Shown piece after piece: positions 34,959 through 42,569 of a stretch of DNA of 64,000 bases (its first letter is position 1; every line of letters starts with the position of its first letter). This DNA is from Mucilaginibacter_A sp041088075. GTDB lineage: Bacteria; Bacteroidota; Bacteroidia; Sphingobacteriales; Sphingobacteriaceae. The translations under genes and the position numbers were made by a program. The stretch spans positions 1 through 64,000 of the forward strand of contig NZ_JBGCVY010000065.1 of NCBI RefSeq assembly GCF_041088075.1, in the 5' to 3' direction. The notes beneath the pieces are model-generated. The model saw only the letters and a list, made by a program, of their open reading frames with translations. It was not told the origin of the DNA and made no database searches.

Positions 34959-37052
34959 TTAAACATCCTGACATTGAATAGCCGTAATAATTACCGTGTT
35001 AAAAACATCATCCACCGTACAGCCGCGGCTCAAATCGTTTACCGGTTTGTTTAAACCTTGCAGCATCGGGCCGATGGCCAAAGCGCCGGTTTCGCGTTGC
35101 ACAGCTTTGTACGTGTTGTTTCCGGTGTTGAGGTCGGGAAAGATCAAAACGCTTGCCCTTCCTGCCACTTCCGATCCCGGCATTTTGCTGCTGCCAACCA
35201 CCAAATCTACGGCGGCATCGTATTGAATTGGGCCTTCAATTTTTAAACTCGGCCGTTTTGCTTTCACGATTTCTGTCGCACGGCGCACTTTTTCTACATC
35301 TTCGCCTTCGCCCGATGTGCCGGAAGAGTAGGATAGCATCGCAACGCGCGGTTCTATCCCAAAACGCAAGCTGCTTTCTGCGGAGGAAATGGCAATTTCG
35401 GCCAGTTGTTCTGCCGTTGGGTTTGGGTTTACGGCGCAATCACCAAAAACAGAAACCCGATCGGGCAAACACATAAAGAAAACCGAAGAAACCACCGAAA
35501 TGCCCGGCCTGGTTTTTAAAAACTGCAAAGCCGGCCGGATGGTGTGCTGCGTGGTATGCACCGCGCCCGAAACCATGCCATCCGCGTGGCCTTTGTAAAC
35601 CATCATCGTGCCGAAATAGGAAACGTCGGTCATCATATCGCGCGCCATTTCCAGGTTCACGTTTTTGTTTTTGCGCAGCTCGTAAAGCGTGTTCACGTAA
35701 TCATCGTAATGCGCATCGCTGGCCGGGTTTACTATTTTTACCTTGCTCAAATCGAGGTTGATGTCGAGCTTGTTGATGATCGCTGCAATTTGTTCCTGAT
35801 CGCCAAGCAGCGTCAGATTTACAATATCCTGGCTGATTAACCTTGCGGCAGCTTTCAAAATCCGTTCGTCGGTTCCTTCGGGCAAAACGATGTGTTTTTT
35901 GTTGCTTTTTGCCCAACTGGTAATTTGGTACTGGAACATCCGCGGCGTAATGCCCGAAGGTTTTAGCGTGATGATGCGCTTGTCCAATTCCGGCATGTTG
36001 ATGTACTTGTTAAACGTATCAATCGCCAATTGGATTTTTTTGGTATCGCCCGGCGTAATTTTTGAGCGGATAGCACCGACCGTATTCGTCGTTTCAAACG
36101 TGCCGGTTTTTACAGCGATGATCGGCACAACCGTTTCAGAACCTTGTATCAATCTTAAAATCGGTTCTTCCGGCTCGTAACCGGCGGATAAAACAATACC
36201 CGCAACTTTTGGATAACTGGTGGAAATATTGGCCTGCAACGCGCTGATGATAATATCGCCGCGGTCGCCGGGCGTAACAATCAACACGTTTTCTTTCAAG
36301 TAATTCAGGAAGTTGGGCACGTTCATCGCTCCGGTAATAAAATGATCAACCTGGTTTGATAAATGTTCTTTGCCGAAAAGCAGCTTGCCGTTCAGTTTTT
36401 CATATACTTCTTTTACCGATGGATTTTGCAGCGTTTTATCTTCAGGGATCACCGCGATTAAAATACCGGAAGACAATTGCTGCTTCAATAGATCTTCCAC
36501 ATCCTGCAAACTCTGCTGCTTTACTTTGTTGGCCACAATCGCCAGAACCTGTATTTCCCGTGCATCAAAATTATGGATGGCCGCCAGCGCGCCGTTTACT
36601 ACTTGCGCCGTCGTTTTTCCTTCCCCCGAAACCACAATAATAACCGGCGCGCGCAGGTTTTTGGCGATTTGCACGTTGATCTCAAACTCAAAAGCCGCGC
36701 CTTCGCCCTGGTAATCCGTGCCTTCGACAACCGTAAAATCGTATTTATCTTCCAGGTTTTTAAACTTACGGATGATCGTGTCAATCATTTCGCCTTCGCT
36801 TTCGGTTTCCATCTGGCGCATCGCTTCCTGCCAGGTAAAAGCGTTGGTGTCTTCGTAAGCTATCGGAAGGTCAAAATGCGTGAGGATTGTATCAATATGG
36901 TCGTCTTTCTTTTCCGGGAAATGCTGGCTGATGATCGGCTTAAAAAAACCGATTTTTTGCGCTTTGCCCAAAAGCATATTTACCAGCCCGATGGAAATGA
37001 TGGATTTTCCGCTGTAGGCTTCGGTGCTGGCAATGAATACTGTTTTTATCAT
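34959..37052 (-). CDS. pta: Phosphate acetyltransferase
   Basis: The 697-residue enzyme makes acetyl phosphate from acetyl-CoA. It is the long, multi-domain Pta type. The N-terminal P-loop-like cobyrinate-synthase-type domain starts VFIASTEAYSGKSIISIGLV. The central DRTGG domain covers about residues 215-330. The C-terminal PTA catalytic domain covers about 375-690 and contains DGMVSGAVHTT, GDCAVNPNPT and MLSYSSGTSG. Together with ackA it forms the acetate overflow and substrate-level ATP pathway. A variant repeat core is in frame at 36404-36415, coding VKEV. Confidence 0.97.
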   Translation of the reverse strand: MIKTVFIASTEAYSGKSIISIGLVNMLLGKAQKIGFFKPIISQHFPEKKDDHIDTILTHFDLPIAYEDTNAFTWQEAMRQMETESEGEMIDTIIRKFKNLEDKYDFTVVEGTDYQGEGAAFEFEINVQIAKNLRAPVIIVVSGEGKTTAQVVNGALAAIHNFDAREIQVLAIVANKVKQQSLQDVEDLLKQQLSSGILIAVIPEDKTLQNPSVKEVYEKLNGKLLFGKEHLSNQVDHFITGAMNVPNFLNYLKENVLIVTPGDRGDIIISALQANISTSYPKVAGIVLSAGYEPEEPILRLIQGSETVVPIIAVKTGTFETTNTVGAIRSKITPGDTKKIQLAIDTFNKYINMPELDKRIITLKPSGITPRMFQYQITSWAKSNKKHIVLPEGTDERILKAAARLISQDIVNLTLLGDQEQIAAIINKLDINLDLSKVKIVNPASDAHYDDYVNTLYELRKNKNVNLEMARDMMTDVSYFGTMMVYKGHADGMVSGAVHTTQHTIRPALQFLKTRPGISVVSSVFFMCLPDRVSVFGDCAVNPNPTAEQLAEIAISSAESSLRFGIEPRVAMLSYSSGTSGEGEDVEKVRRATEIVKAKRPSLKIEGPIQYDAAVDLVVGSSKMPGSEVAGRASVLIFPDLNTGNNTYKAVQRETGALAIGPMLQGLNKPVNDLSRGCTVDDVFNTVIITAIQCQDV

Positions 37053-37065
37053 ACAAAAATTGGTG
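37037..37065 (-). repeat. AACAG-type repeat overlapping the pta start
   Basis: ATACTGTTTTTA is followed by ACAAAAATTGGTG, so the outer half is the standard repeat while the core carries AACAG. It covers the first codons of pta. Confidence 0.75.
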
Positions 37066-37150
37066 TTGCTTTAACTTTGATAACAGATAAAGAAACACAA
37101 GCTGTTTTTGTTGGGGCGAGGTGAGAAATTGACGGTTTCCGCTTAGAAAA

Positions 37151-38221
37151 TCATTTCCCCAAAACCCTTTTTTCAACGCCTTCTTTGGTGATTTTTACCG
37201 GCTTAATCAACCCGTTTTCATCAAAGTACATGTGGTCAATGCAAGTTTCGCGGTGGTTGCCATTGGTGGTAGTTAAAGGTCGCCGGTGGTAAACAATGTA
37301 CCAATCATCCGTTTTAGGAATATGGATAACCGAATGATGGCCTGCGCCGGTTGCAATGGTCGGGTCTTGCTGCAAAATTTTTCCGATGCGTTTGAAAGGG
37401 CCCAAAGGCGAATCGCTCATGGCGTAAGCCACACTGTAATCCGGCCCGGTCCAACCGCCTTCCGACCACATCAAATAATATTTTCCATTCCGAACAATCA
37501 TGTAAGGGCCTTCTACATAATGCTCCGGCGTGATGGATTTAAAAATTTCACCATCTGCAAAAGGGACAAAACCGGTAAAATCAGCATTCAGTTTGCCGAT
37601 GTTGCAATGCTGCCAGCCGCCGTAAATGAGGTAATATTCGCCGTTTACATCTTTAAAAACAAATTGGTCAATCGGTTGCGCATGGTTGTAAAACTTATCC
37701 ACCAAAGGTTTGCCCAAATAATCTATAAAAGGGCCGCCGGGCTTATCAGAAACAGCAACGCCGATGCCGCCGGGCTGGTTGTCGTTCTGGATATCGTTCG
37801 CGCCAAAAAACAGGTAATATTTTCCGTCTTTCCGGGTGATGGAAGGCGCCCAGATCGAGTAAGCCGCCCATTTTACATTTTCAATGGTTAAAACTTTCGG
37901 GTGTTTTTTCCAGTACATAAGGTCTTTGGAAGAGAAAGCATCCAAAAAAGTTTGCTTTAAATATTGTTTGTTGATGGTGTTTTGCTGCGTTTTTAATTGC
38001 AGCGGCGAGAGTTTGGGCTGGGGCGAAGGTTTGCCGTAATCATCAGAATAAGTTGGATAGATCCAATACGTATCATCAAAAACAATCGCTTCCGGATCGG
38101 CATACCAACCAGGGAAAACCGGGTTTCCGGATGTTGTTGCCGCCTTTTTTTGTTGGGCAAATAAGATGTTTCCTTCAATCAGCAGGAAAAAAGCAAGGAA
38201 TATGAGGTTTAGGTTTTTCAA
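37151..38221 (-). CDS. GH43 family glycoside hydrolase
   Basis: The 356-residue secreted enzyme has a signal peptide ending NILFAQ. The five-bladed propeller begins NPVFPGWYADPEAIVF with Asp42 as the likely base. AAYSIWAPSITRKDGKYYLFFG carries the pKa-modulating region, and VEGPYMIVRNGKYYLMWSEG the general acid Glu. GH43 members act on arabinosyl and xylosyl (sometimes galactosyl) linkages of plant glycans. The gene is 98 bp upstream of pta on the same strand without obvious functional linkage, and there is no SusCD pair next to it. Confidence 0.93.
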   Translation of the reverse strand: MKNLNLIFLAFFLLIEGNILFAQQKKAATTSGNPVFPGWYADPEAIVFDDTYWIYPTYSDDYGKPSPQPKLSPLQLKTQQNTINKQYLKQTFLDAFSSKDLMYWKKHPKVLTIENVKWAAYSIWAPSITRKDGKYYLFFGANDIQNDNQPGGIGVAVSDKPGGPFIDYLGKPLVDKFYNHAQPIDQFVFKDVNGEYYLIYGGWQHCNIGKLNADFTGFVPFADGEIFKSITPEHYVEGPYMIVRNGKYYLMWSEGGWTGPDYSVAYAMSDSPLGPFKRIGKILQQDPTIATGAGHHSVIHIPKTDDWYIVYHRRPLTTTNGNHRETCIDHMYFDENGLIKPVKITKEGVEKRVLGK

Positions 38222-38557
38222 TTTTATTAGGATATTTGGTTTAGGCGGCCAGGTTTTTTTGCAAGATCGGTTTTATCCGGCAAATTTCAAATGCTTCTTT
38301 TACCAGTCAAAAATTAGTGAACAGATCCTTTCAATTTCCAAAAAAACTAACACCAAAAAAAAGGGTGCTAAAAGAAGCATTTGAGATTGACCGTTTTGCT
38401 CCTAAAAAGAAATAAGCACTTTATCTTTTCCCGGTTCTGGTTTATATCTTGATTGGTATTGGATAAAAAAACAGGTAAAAATATTTTCATTTCAGGTATT
38501 TATACGGGTTATTTTGAAACAGCATTTACCTACATTTATTTTATTTAACCAAAAGCT
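38222..38557. other. Divergent intergenic region with one inverted repeat pair
   Basis: This 336-bp region between GH43 (minus) and a small plus-strand gene contains the repeat pair at 38291-38380. The remaining sequence is AT-rich and presumably holds both promoters. I saw no further gene. Confidence 0.6.
38291..38380. repeat. Inverted pair of the repeat
   Basis: Cores at 38291-38302 (minus, tail CAAAAATTAGTG) and 38369-38380 (plus) bound a 90-bp unit. Confidence 0.9.
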
Positions 38558-38839
38558 ATGAAAACGGAATTGACCAAACGTTTGCTGGGTTTTTTGATCA
38601 AACGAGGGTACAAATATTGCCTTTCGCAAATCACCTGTATTGATAAACAAGATGCCTACACGGGTATTACTTTAAAGCCTGTAAAAAAGCACCCGAACCT
38701 GGGCAAGCTGCCGCAGCCATTTCAAAATTATTACAATATTATACAAGAACCGTTGCAAATGGCGTCCGGGATATCCGGGACGCAAATTTGGGTAGAGCTG
38801 AGCGGAAAAGATTTTGAAAAGTTTCACAACGTAAATTAG
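38558..38839 (+). CDS. Small hypothetical protein
   Basis: The 93-residue protein has no signal peptide or TM segment. It begins MKTELTKRLLGFLIKRGYKY and is basic in the first half. I do not recognise it. Codon use and the clear ATG make it a plausible gene. It is flanked by repeats on both sides. Confidence 0.6.
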   Translation: MKTELTKRLLGFLIKRGYKYCLSQITCIDKQDAYTGITLKPVKKHPNLGKLPQPFQNYYNIIQEPLQMASGISGTQIWVELSGKDFEKFHNVN

Positions 38840-38843
38840 CCGC

Positions 38844-38855
38844 TAAAAGAAGCAT
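38844..38855 (+). repeat. Repeat core after a small gene
   Basis: An exact core starts five bases after the stop codon of the 93-residue gene. Confidence 0.85.
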
Positions 38856-38878
38856 CACGAGAATTAAGGCCGGTTGTG

Positions 38879-38963
38879 TTTTGTCATGCCGAACTTGTTT
38901 CGGCATCCCACAAGCAAGGTTCTGACCGAAAAGAGGGATCCTGAAATAAATTCAGGATGACAA
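38879..38963. repeat. Dispersed palindromic repeat (CATGCCGAA / CATCCTGAA type), copy 2
   Basis: This is the reverse-orientation copy of 34829-34916: ATGCCGAACTTGTTTCGGCAT, about 34 bp of spacer, then ATCCTGAAATAAATTCAGGAT. The arms are conserved between copies and the spacer is not. Confidence 0.8.
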
Positions 38964-38982
38964 ACAAAATCTAATCAAATTC

Positions 38983-39963
38983 TTAATGCTCGGTTAACAA
39001 TTCCTTTAGTTTCAAAAATACTGTTCTTGATTTTTGATTTGTGCTGTTCAAGTTGCCTTTGTTAAAACGGTCAATTAGTTGGGCCAGCGCGGCATCAAAA
39101 GCTTTTTCTGCGTCGGCCCGTTGTTTTTCTGTTACGCTGATTTGAAGTTCGGGCAAACTGATCTGGTAAAAGCCGTCTTTCACCTGCACTTCTGCCGAAA
39201 GTTGCCTGCTCAAAAAAACAACTTTTTGATCAACCTTGACTTTTTTAACCTGGTAAGGATAAACATCCTGCCGGGCAGTTTCTGTAACCAAAACTTTTTT
39301 ATAAGTTGATCTTTTGCCAAAAAGGTCATTCTCTTCGCCCGTTTTAACCAATTGGTAATACGTTTCTACGGCTTCTTTGGCTTTTTTTACAGCTTCGGGC
39401 ATCAGTTTGGTCAGCAATGCCTGGTCATCTGTTTTAAGCCATTTTTTTGAGGTTGATGTCGCGTCGTTCCCAAAATAAATTGTAAAACCTTCCTGGTTGA
39501 TCAGTTCGTCATAAACCGGTTTAAAAATACCGATCCGTTGTTTTGCGCTGTATTTTTCGGCCATCTTTTCAACAACATCGGCACTAAAAAAAGCATCGGT
39601 AAAAACAGTATCAACCCAAAGTTTAAAACATGCTTCTTTTATCGCCATAAAATTGGTAAGCACTTTAAACGGATAATCGGCGGGCGAAAGGTCGGGCGCA
39701 AGGGCAAAAGTCATCCGGGCGAAATCAAAATCAACCACCATTAATTTTGTTGCCGCCAAAAACAGTTTGGTTTCTTTTTTTAAGGCCGAAGTTTGCCCAC
39801 TGTACCGGTTTTGGATTTCGGCTTCTGCCAGGTTTACAAAAGAAGTTTCCAGTGCATTTAGTATTTTGGCCAAAGTGCTTGCTTCGATCATTCCTTCCTG
39901 CGCTGGCTGAAGTTCTATCCTGATGTAAACCGCTTGTTTCGCCTTGTTAAAAAACGTTTGCAC
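38983..39963 (-). CDS. Hypothetical protein with an in-frame repeat
   Basis: The 326-residue, mostly helical protein has no signal peptide. It begins MQTFFNKAKQAVYIRIELQP and has a segment KVLTNFMAIKEACFKLWVDT at about residues 100-119. The DNA for MAIKEAC contains an exact TAAAAGAAGCAT core (39630-39641 on the plus strand as ATGCTTCTTTTA) plus the outer half AAAATTGGTAAG, so a whole repeat unit appears to lie inside the gene. An AACAG-type core (39600-39611) follows 18 bp away, also in frame. I do not know the family; it may be an accessory or toxin-immunity type protein. Confidence 0.75.
   Translation of the reverse strand: MQTFFNKAKQAVYIRIELQPAQEGMIEASTLAKILNALETSFVNLAEAEIQNRYSGQTSALKKETKLFLAATKLMVVDFDFARMTFALAPDLSPADYPFKVLTNFMAIKEACFKLWVDTVFTDAFFSADVVEKMAEKYSAKQRIGIFKPVYDELINQEGFTIYFGNDATSTSKKWLKTDDQALLTKLMPEAVKKAKEAVETYYQLVKTGEENDLFGKRSTYKKVLVTETARQDVYPYQVKKVKVDQKVVFLSRQLSAEVQVKDGFYQISLPELQISVTEKQRADAEKAFDAALAQLIDRFNKGNLNSTNQKSRTVFLKLKELLTEH
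39630..39658 (-). repeat. Repeat unit inside a coding region
   Basis: An exact core with its outer half lies within the 326-residue gene, read as I-K-E-A-C. The AACAG-type core at 39600-39611 is next to it. Confidence 0.85.
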
Positions 39964-40072
39964 TGTGTTTGTCCTGCTCTTTAAAAAATGTAGTTAGGAA
40001 ACAAACGAAGCTTTTTTTGTTTGATTTTTGCACCTGGGTTTTATGCCGGTTTTTAATCAGCCTAAAACTTAA

Positions 40073-40100
40073 ATGCTTCTTTTACCGGGTAAAAATTGGC
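40073..40100 (-). repeat. Solo repeat
   Basis: The core is at 40073-40084, followed by CCGGGTAAAAATTGGC. Confidence 0.88.
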
Positions 40101-40175
40101 AAACCTATAAACGCTGTTATCGAACTTGTTTAAACTTTTATTATTCATTACATCGTTATGTACAGCTATTTATTA

Positions 40176-40289
40176 AAGGACACACCCCTAACCCCTCTCG
40201 AGAGGGGAAATATGACGCCTACCTTTCTAACGTTTAGAAAGGCGACGTTTGCAGGTTCCCCTCTCGAGAGGGGCCAGGGGTGTGTCCTT
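40176..40289. repeat. Nested inverted repeat with CTCTCGAGAG palindromes
   Basis: Outer arms AAGGACACACCCCT and AGGGGTGTGTCCTT enclose two CCCCTCTCGAGAGGGG palindromes. A central hairpin, CGCCTACCTTTCTA / TTTAGAAAGGCG, sits between them. Elements of this type are common in Sphingobacteriaceae genomes, from memory. Its right edge abuts the start of the truncated MOSC gene. Confidence 0.85.
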
Positions 40290-40316
40290 CATTTTTATGC
40301 AGGTAAAAGAAGTATT
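40288..40316 (+). repeat. Variant repeat forming the start of the MOSC fragment
   Basis: TAAAAGAAGTAT at 40304-40315 is preceded by ATTTTTATGCAGG. The ATG at 40297 lies inside the repeat, so the first residues MQVKEV of the MOSC fragment are coded by it. Confidence 0.85.
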
Positions 40317-40557
40317 GCCCGAAATGCTGAGACGGAACTTGGTAATCCAAGGCATCAACTTGCTGGCCTTAAAAGATAAAACGTTTTGGGTAGGCGAAGT
40401 TTTGCTGGAATACACGGGCGAATGCCATCCCTGTTCGCGGATGGAAGAAATTTTGGGCGAAGGCGGGTACAATGCCGTCCGTGGACATGGCGGGATTACG
40501 GCGCGGATATTGAACGGCGGGACGATAAATCTGGGCGATGTGCTTAAAGTAGCATGA
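40297..40557 (+). pseudogene. 5'-truncated MOSC domain gene fused to a repeat
   Basis: The open frame codes LRRNLVIQGINLLALKDKTF, then GEVLLEYTGECHPCSRMEE, and GGYNAVRGHGGITARILNGG. This is the C-terminal half of MOSC sulfurtransferase-like domains, with the conserved Cys in CHPCSRME. Full MOSC proteins of this type are about 150 residues; here the first 60-70 are missing and the frame begins in a repeat unit right after a nested palindrome. It may be a remnant, or a short gene expressed from the repeat-derived ATG. The extended frame from 40249 reads through the palindrome and is unlikely to be real. Confidence 0.7.
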
Positions 40558-40678
40558 AATCCAACAGCTTAGGTTGGAATAAATTTACATTCTGCTATTG
40601 CAACAATTGCGTTACCAGTGTTTAATCAGTAACATTATGTTCAAATTTGTGTTTCGATAACAGTAGCCATAATTGCTG

Positions 40679-41062
40679 ATGCACCCTTTGAAAGCTGTAA
40701 AAATATTAATTTTCATCCTTGCGCTTTTGCTCGTTGCAAAACCGTTGGTTGCATTTAATATGTACAAAAGGGTTTTAAATACAGAGAATCAGCCCAACCG
40801 TTTTTTGTTATCCAGGCTGATCAGAAAAAGAAAAGAAGGGGAATATACGGAAGATGTTGTGGCAGAAATAAGTTCTGTTGAGCAAAAATTTGCCGCTCCT
40901 GTTTTTAAACTGTTACTGCGTTATGCTTCTTTTATCGCCCTTTTTTTGGGTTTCGGGTTTTGGGCTTCCGTCCGCAAAACCACCTTTGGGTTAAAAAATA
41001 CCTTTTTTAAGATTGTTCCCGCAGACTGGCATTTTTTGCTGGTTGGCAAACTAAGCATTTGA
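40679..41062 (+). CDS. Hypothetical membrane protein
   Basis: The 127-residue protein has an N-terminal TM helix (ILIFILALLLVAKPLVAF), a basic linker (LIRKRKEGEYTEDVVAEI) and a second hydrophobic stretch (YASFIALFLGFGFWA). The family is not recognised. A TTG at 40673 allows a start two codons earlier; I chose the ATG. An exact repeat core (40923-40934) is in frame, coding Y-A-S-F-I in the second TM helix. Confidence 0.65.
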   Translation: MHPLKAVKILIFILALLLVAKPLVAFNMYKRVLNTENQPNRFLLSRLIRKRKEGEYTEDVVAEISSVEQKFAAPVFKLLLRYASFIALFLGFGFWASVRKTTFGLKNTFFKIVPADWHFLLVGKLSI

Positions 41063-41170
41063 TTTTTCTGAAAAATTTCAGCCTAAACCTCTCCGGCTGT
41101 TTTTGAATTGGGCAAGCCGTTCCGCTTGCACCAGCCCTCGTTATTTTTTCAGAAAATTTAACAACAACTT

Positions 41171-42562
41171 ATGCTTAGCCTTAAAAAGGCCGGTTTACTG
41201 TTCCTGTTTTTTTTAATTAAAAATCAGCTTTACGCACAGCAACAACCGGCACAAATCAACCTAAATACTTTGCTCAACCGCATCAACCAAAATGCGCCTT
41301 CGTTAATAACAGATTCTGCTGCCATCAAAACCCGCCAGGCAGAAGCAAAGGAAACGCGGTATAACTGGCTGCCCAACCTTAGGTTAAATTACCAGGCGGA
41401 TATCGGCACAAATAACAATACGGCCGGTGGTTATTTTGGCTTCGGCATTATCCCGTCCAATTCTGGCGGCAGGCGCGCTACCAGCAATACAGATGCAGCT
41501 TTAACCAATCTGGGCATTGCTTCTTTTGATTGGGAAATTTACAATTTTGGCGCTTACGGTGCCCAAAATAAAGTGGCGGCCTCCGAAGTCAATACCGAGC
41601 AAAACTTGTTCCTTCGTTCCAAATTTCAGTTGCAGGGTTACGCCATCAGTAATTATTTGGAACTGCTGCGCCTGCAAGGCTTGCTTTTGATCCAGCAGAA
41701 AAACATTCAACGGAACGAAGAGATCCGGCGTTCTATTTTGTCGCTTGCCCGTAGCGGCGTTCGGGCCGGCGTAGATACTTCTATTGCAACGGCAGAACTT
41801 TCTAAAGCACGGTTAAATTATATCGAACTGGCCAACCAATCCAAACAGGTGCAGTTGCAGCTTGCCGCCATCAGCGGTATCCCTGCCGTGCAAATGGTTG
41901 CCGATACCAATGCAATCCCTCAGTTGATCTCTTCTGCGCCTGTTGCGGCTTTGCCGGGGGCAGATACGGTAAACCATCCGCTTATCAACTATTACCAATC
42001 ACTTTACGAAACCAGTCGGCAACGAGAATTATTAGTTAAAAAAAGCTATAACCCTAAAATATTATTGGAAGGCGCCGCTTGGGGGCGCGGTGCAAGTGTT
42101 GACAACAGCGATCATTTTAACGCTCTTTCTGATGGTTGGGGCTTTCAGCGGAGCAATTATCTGGTTGGTGTAGGCATCAGCTATAATGTTTTTGACCTGA
42201 AAAGAAGGCAGCTTCGGCTTGGGGTTCAAAAAGCAGAAACCAACTATTCTTTAAAAACCTTGCAGGAACAGCAAAATGCTTTGGTGTTAAGTTCGGGCCA
42301 GGCCAATGCAGAATTGTTTACCGCACAAGAAAGGCTTCGCGAAATACCCATTCAGTTGCAGGCAGCCGAAGCGGCTTACCGGCGTAATTTTTCACTCTAT
42401 AAAAATGGCCTTACCAATATTGTAGAACTGGATGCCGCATTAAATATCCTTTTTCGTGCCGAAACGGATTATACCAATGCCCAAAATGCCTACTGCCGGG
42501 CCTTGTTCCAAAAATCCCTCGCCCAAAACCAAGTTGGTTCATTACTTAACCTATTAAAATAA
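41171..42562 (+). CDS. TolC-family outer membrane efflux protein
   Basis: The 463-residue protein has a signal peptide ending LYAQQ. Two TolC-type repeats of long amphipathic helices follow, with beta segments such as LRLNYQADIGT and the second-half motif RNFSLYKNGLTNIVELDAAL near residue 415. It forms the outer-membrane channel of the RND system encoded directly downstream (7 bp gap). The order channel, pump, adaptor is less common than adaptor first. Confidence 0.93.
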   Translation: MLSLKKAGLLFLFFLIKNQLYAQQQPAQINLNTLLNRINQNAPSLITDSAAIKTRQAEAKETRYNWLPNLRLNYQADIGTNNNTAGGYFGFGIIPSNSGGRRATSNTDAALTNLGIASFDWEIYNFGAYGAQNKVAASEVNTEQNLFLRSKFQLQGYAISNYLELLRLQGLLLIQQKNIQRNEEIRRSILSLARSGVRAGVDTSIATAELSKARLNYIELANQSKQVQLQLAAISGIPAVQMVADTNAIPQLISSAPVAALPGADTVNHPLINYYQSLYETSRQRELLVKKSYNPKILLEGAAWGRGASVDNSDHFNALSDGWGFQRSNYLVGVGISYNVFDLKRRQLRLGVQKAETNYSLKTLQEQQNALVLSSGQANAELFTAQERLREIPIQLQAAEAAYRRNFSLYKNGLTNIVELDAALNILFRAETDYTNAQNAYCRALFQKSLAQNQVGSLLNLLK

Positions 42563-42569
42563 CAAGCAT

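Larger units (their letters stand above)
39964..40296. other. Intergenic region with repeat, GTTTAAAC motif and a nested palindrome
   Basis: This 333-bp region contains a minus-orientation repeat (40073-40100), then ACTTGTTTAAACTTTTA (40123-40140), then the nested inverted repeat at 40176-40289. There is no convincing gene; short open frames here are produced by the palindromes. Confidence 0.65.

Noticed and set aside
40158..40379. Short open frames across the CTCTCGAGAG palindrome
   Set aside because: They exist on both strands because of the inverted repeat and have no protein-like composition.
41063..41170. Hairpin-like CAAGCCGTTCCGCTTG before the TolC gene
   Set aside because: The stem is short, it has no T-tract, and there is no matching second copy in the window.
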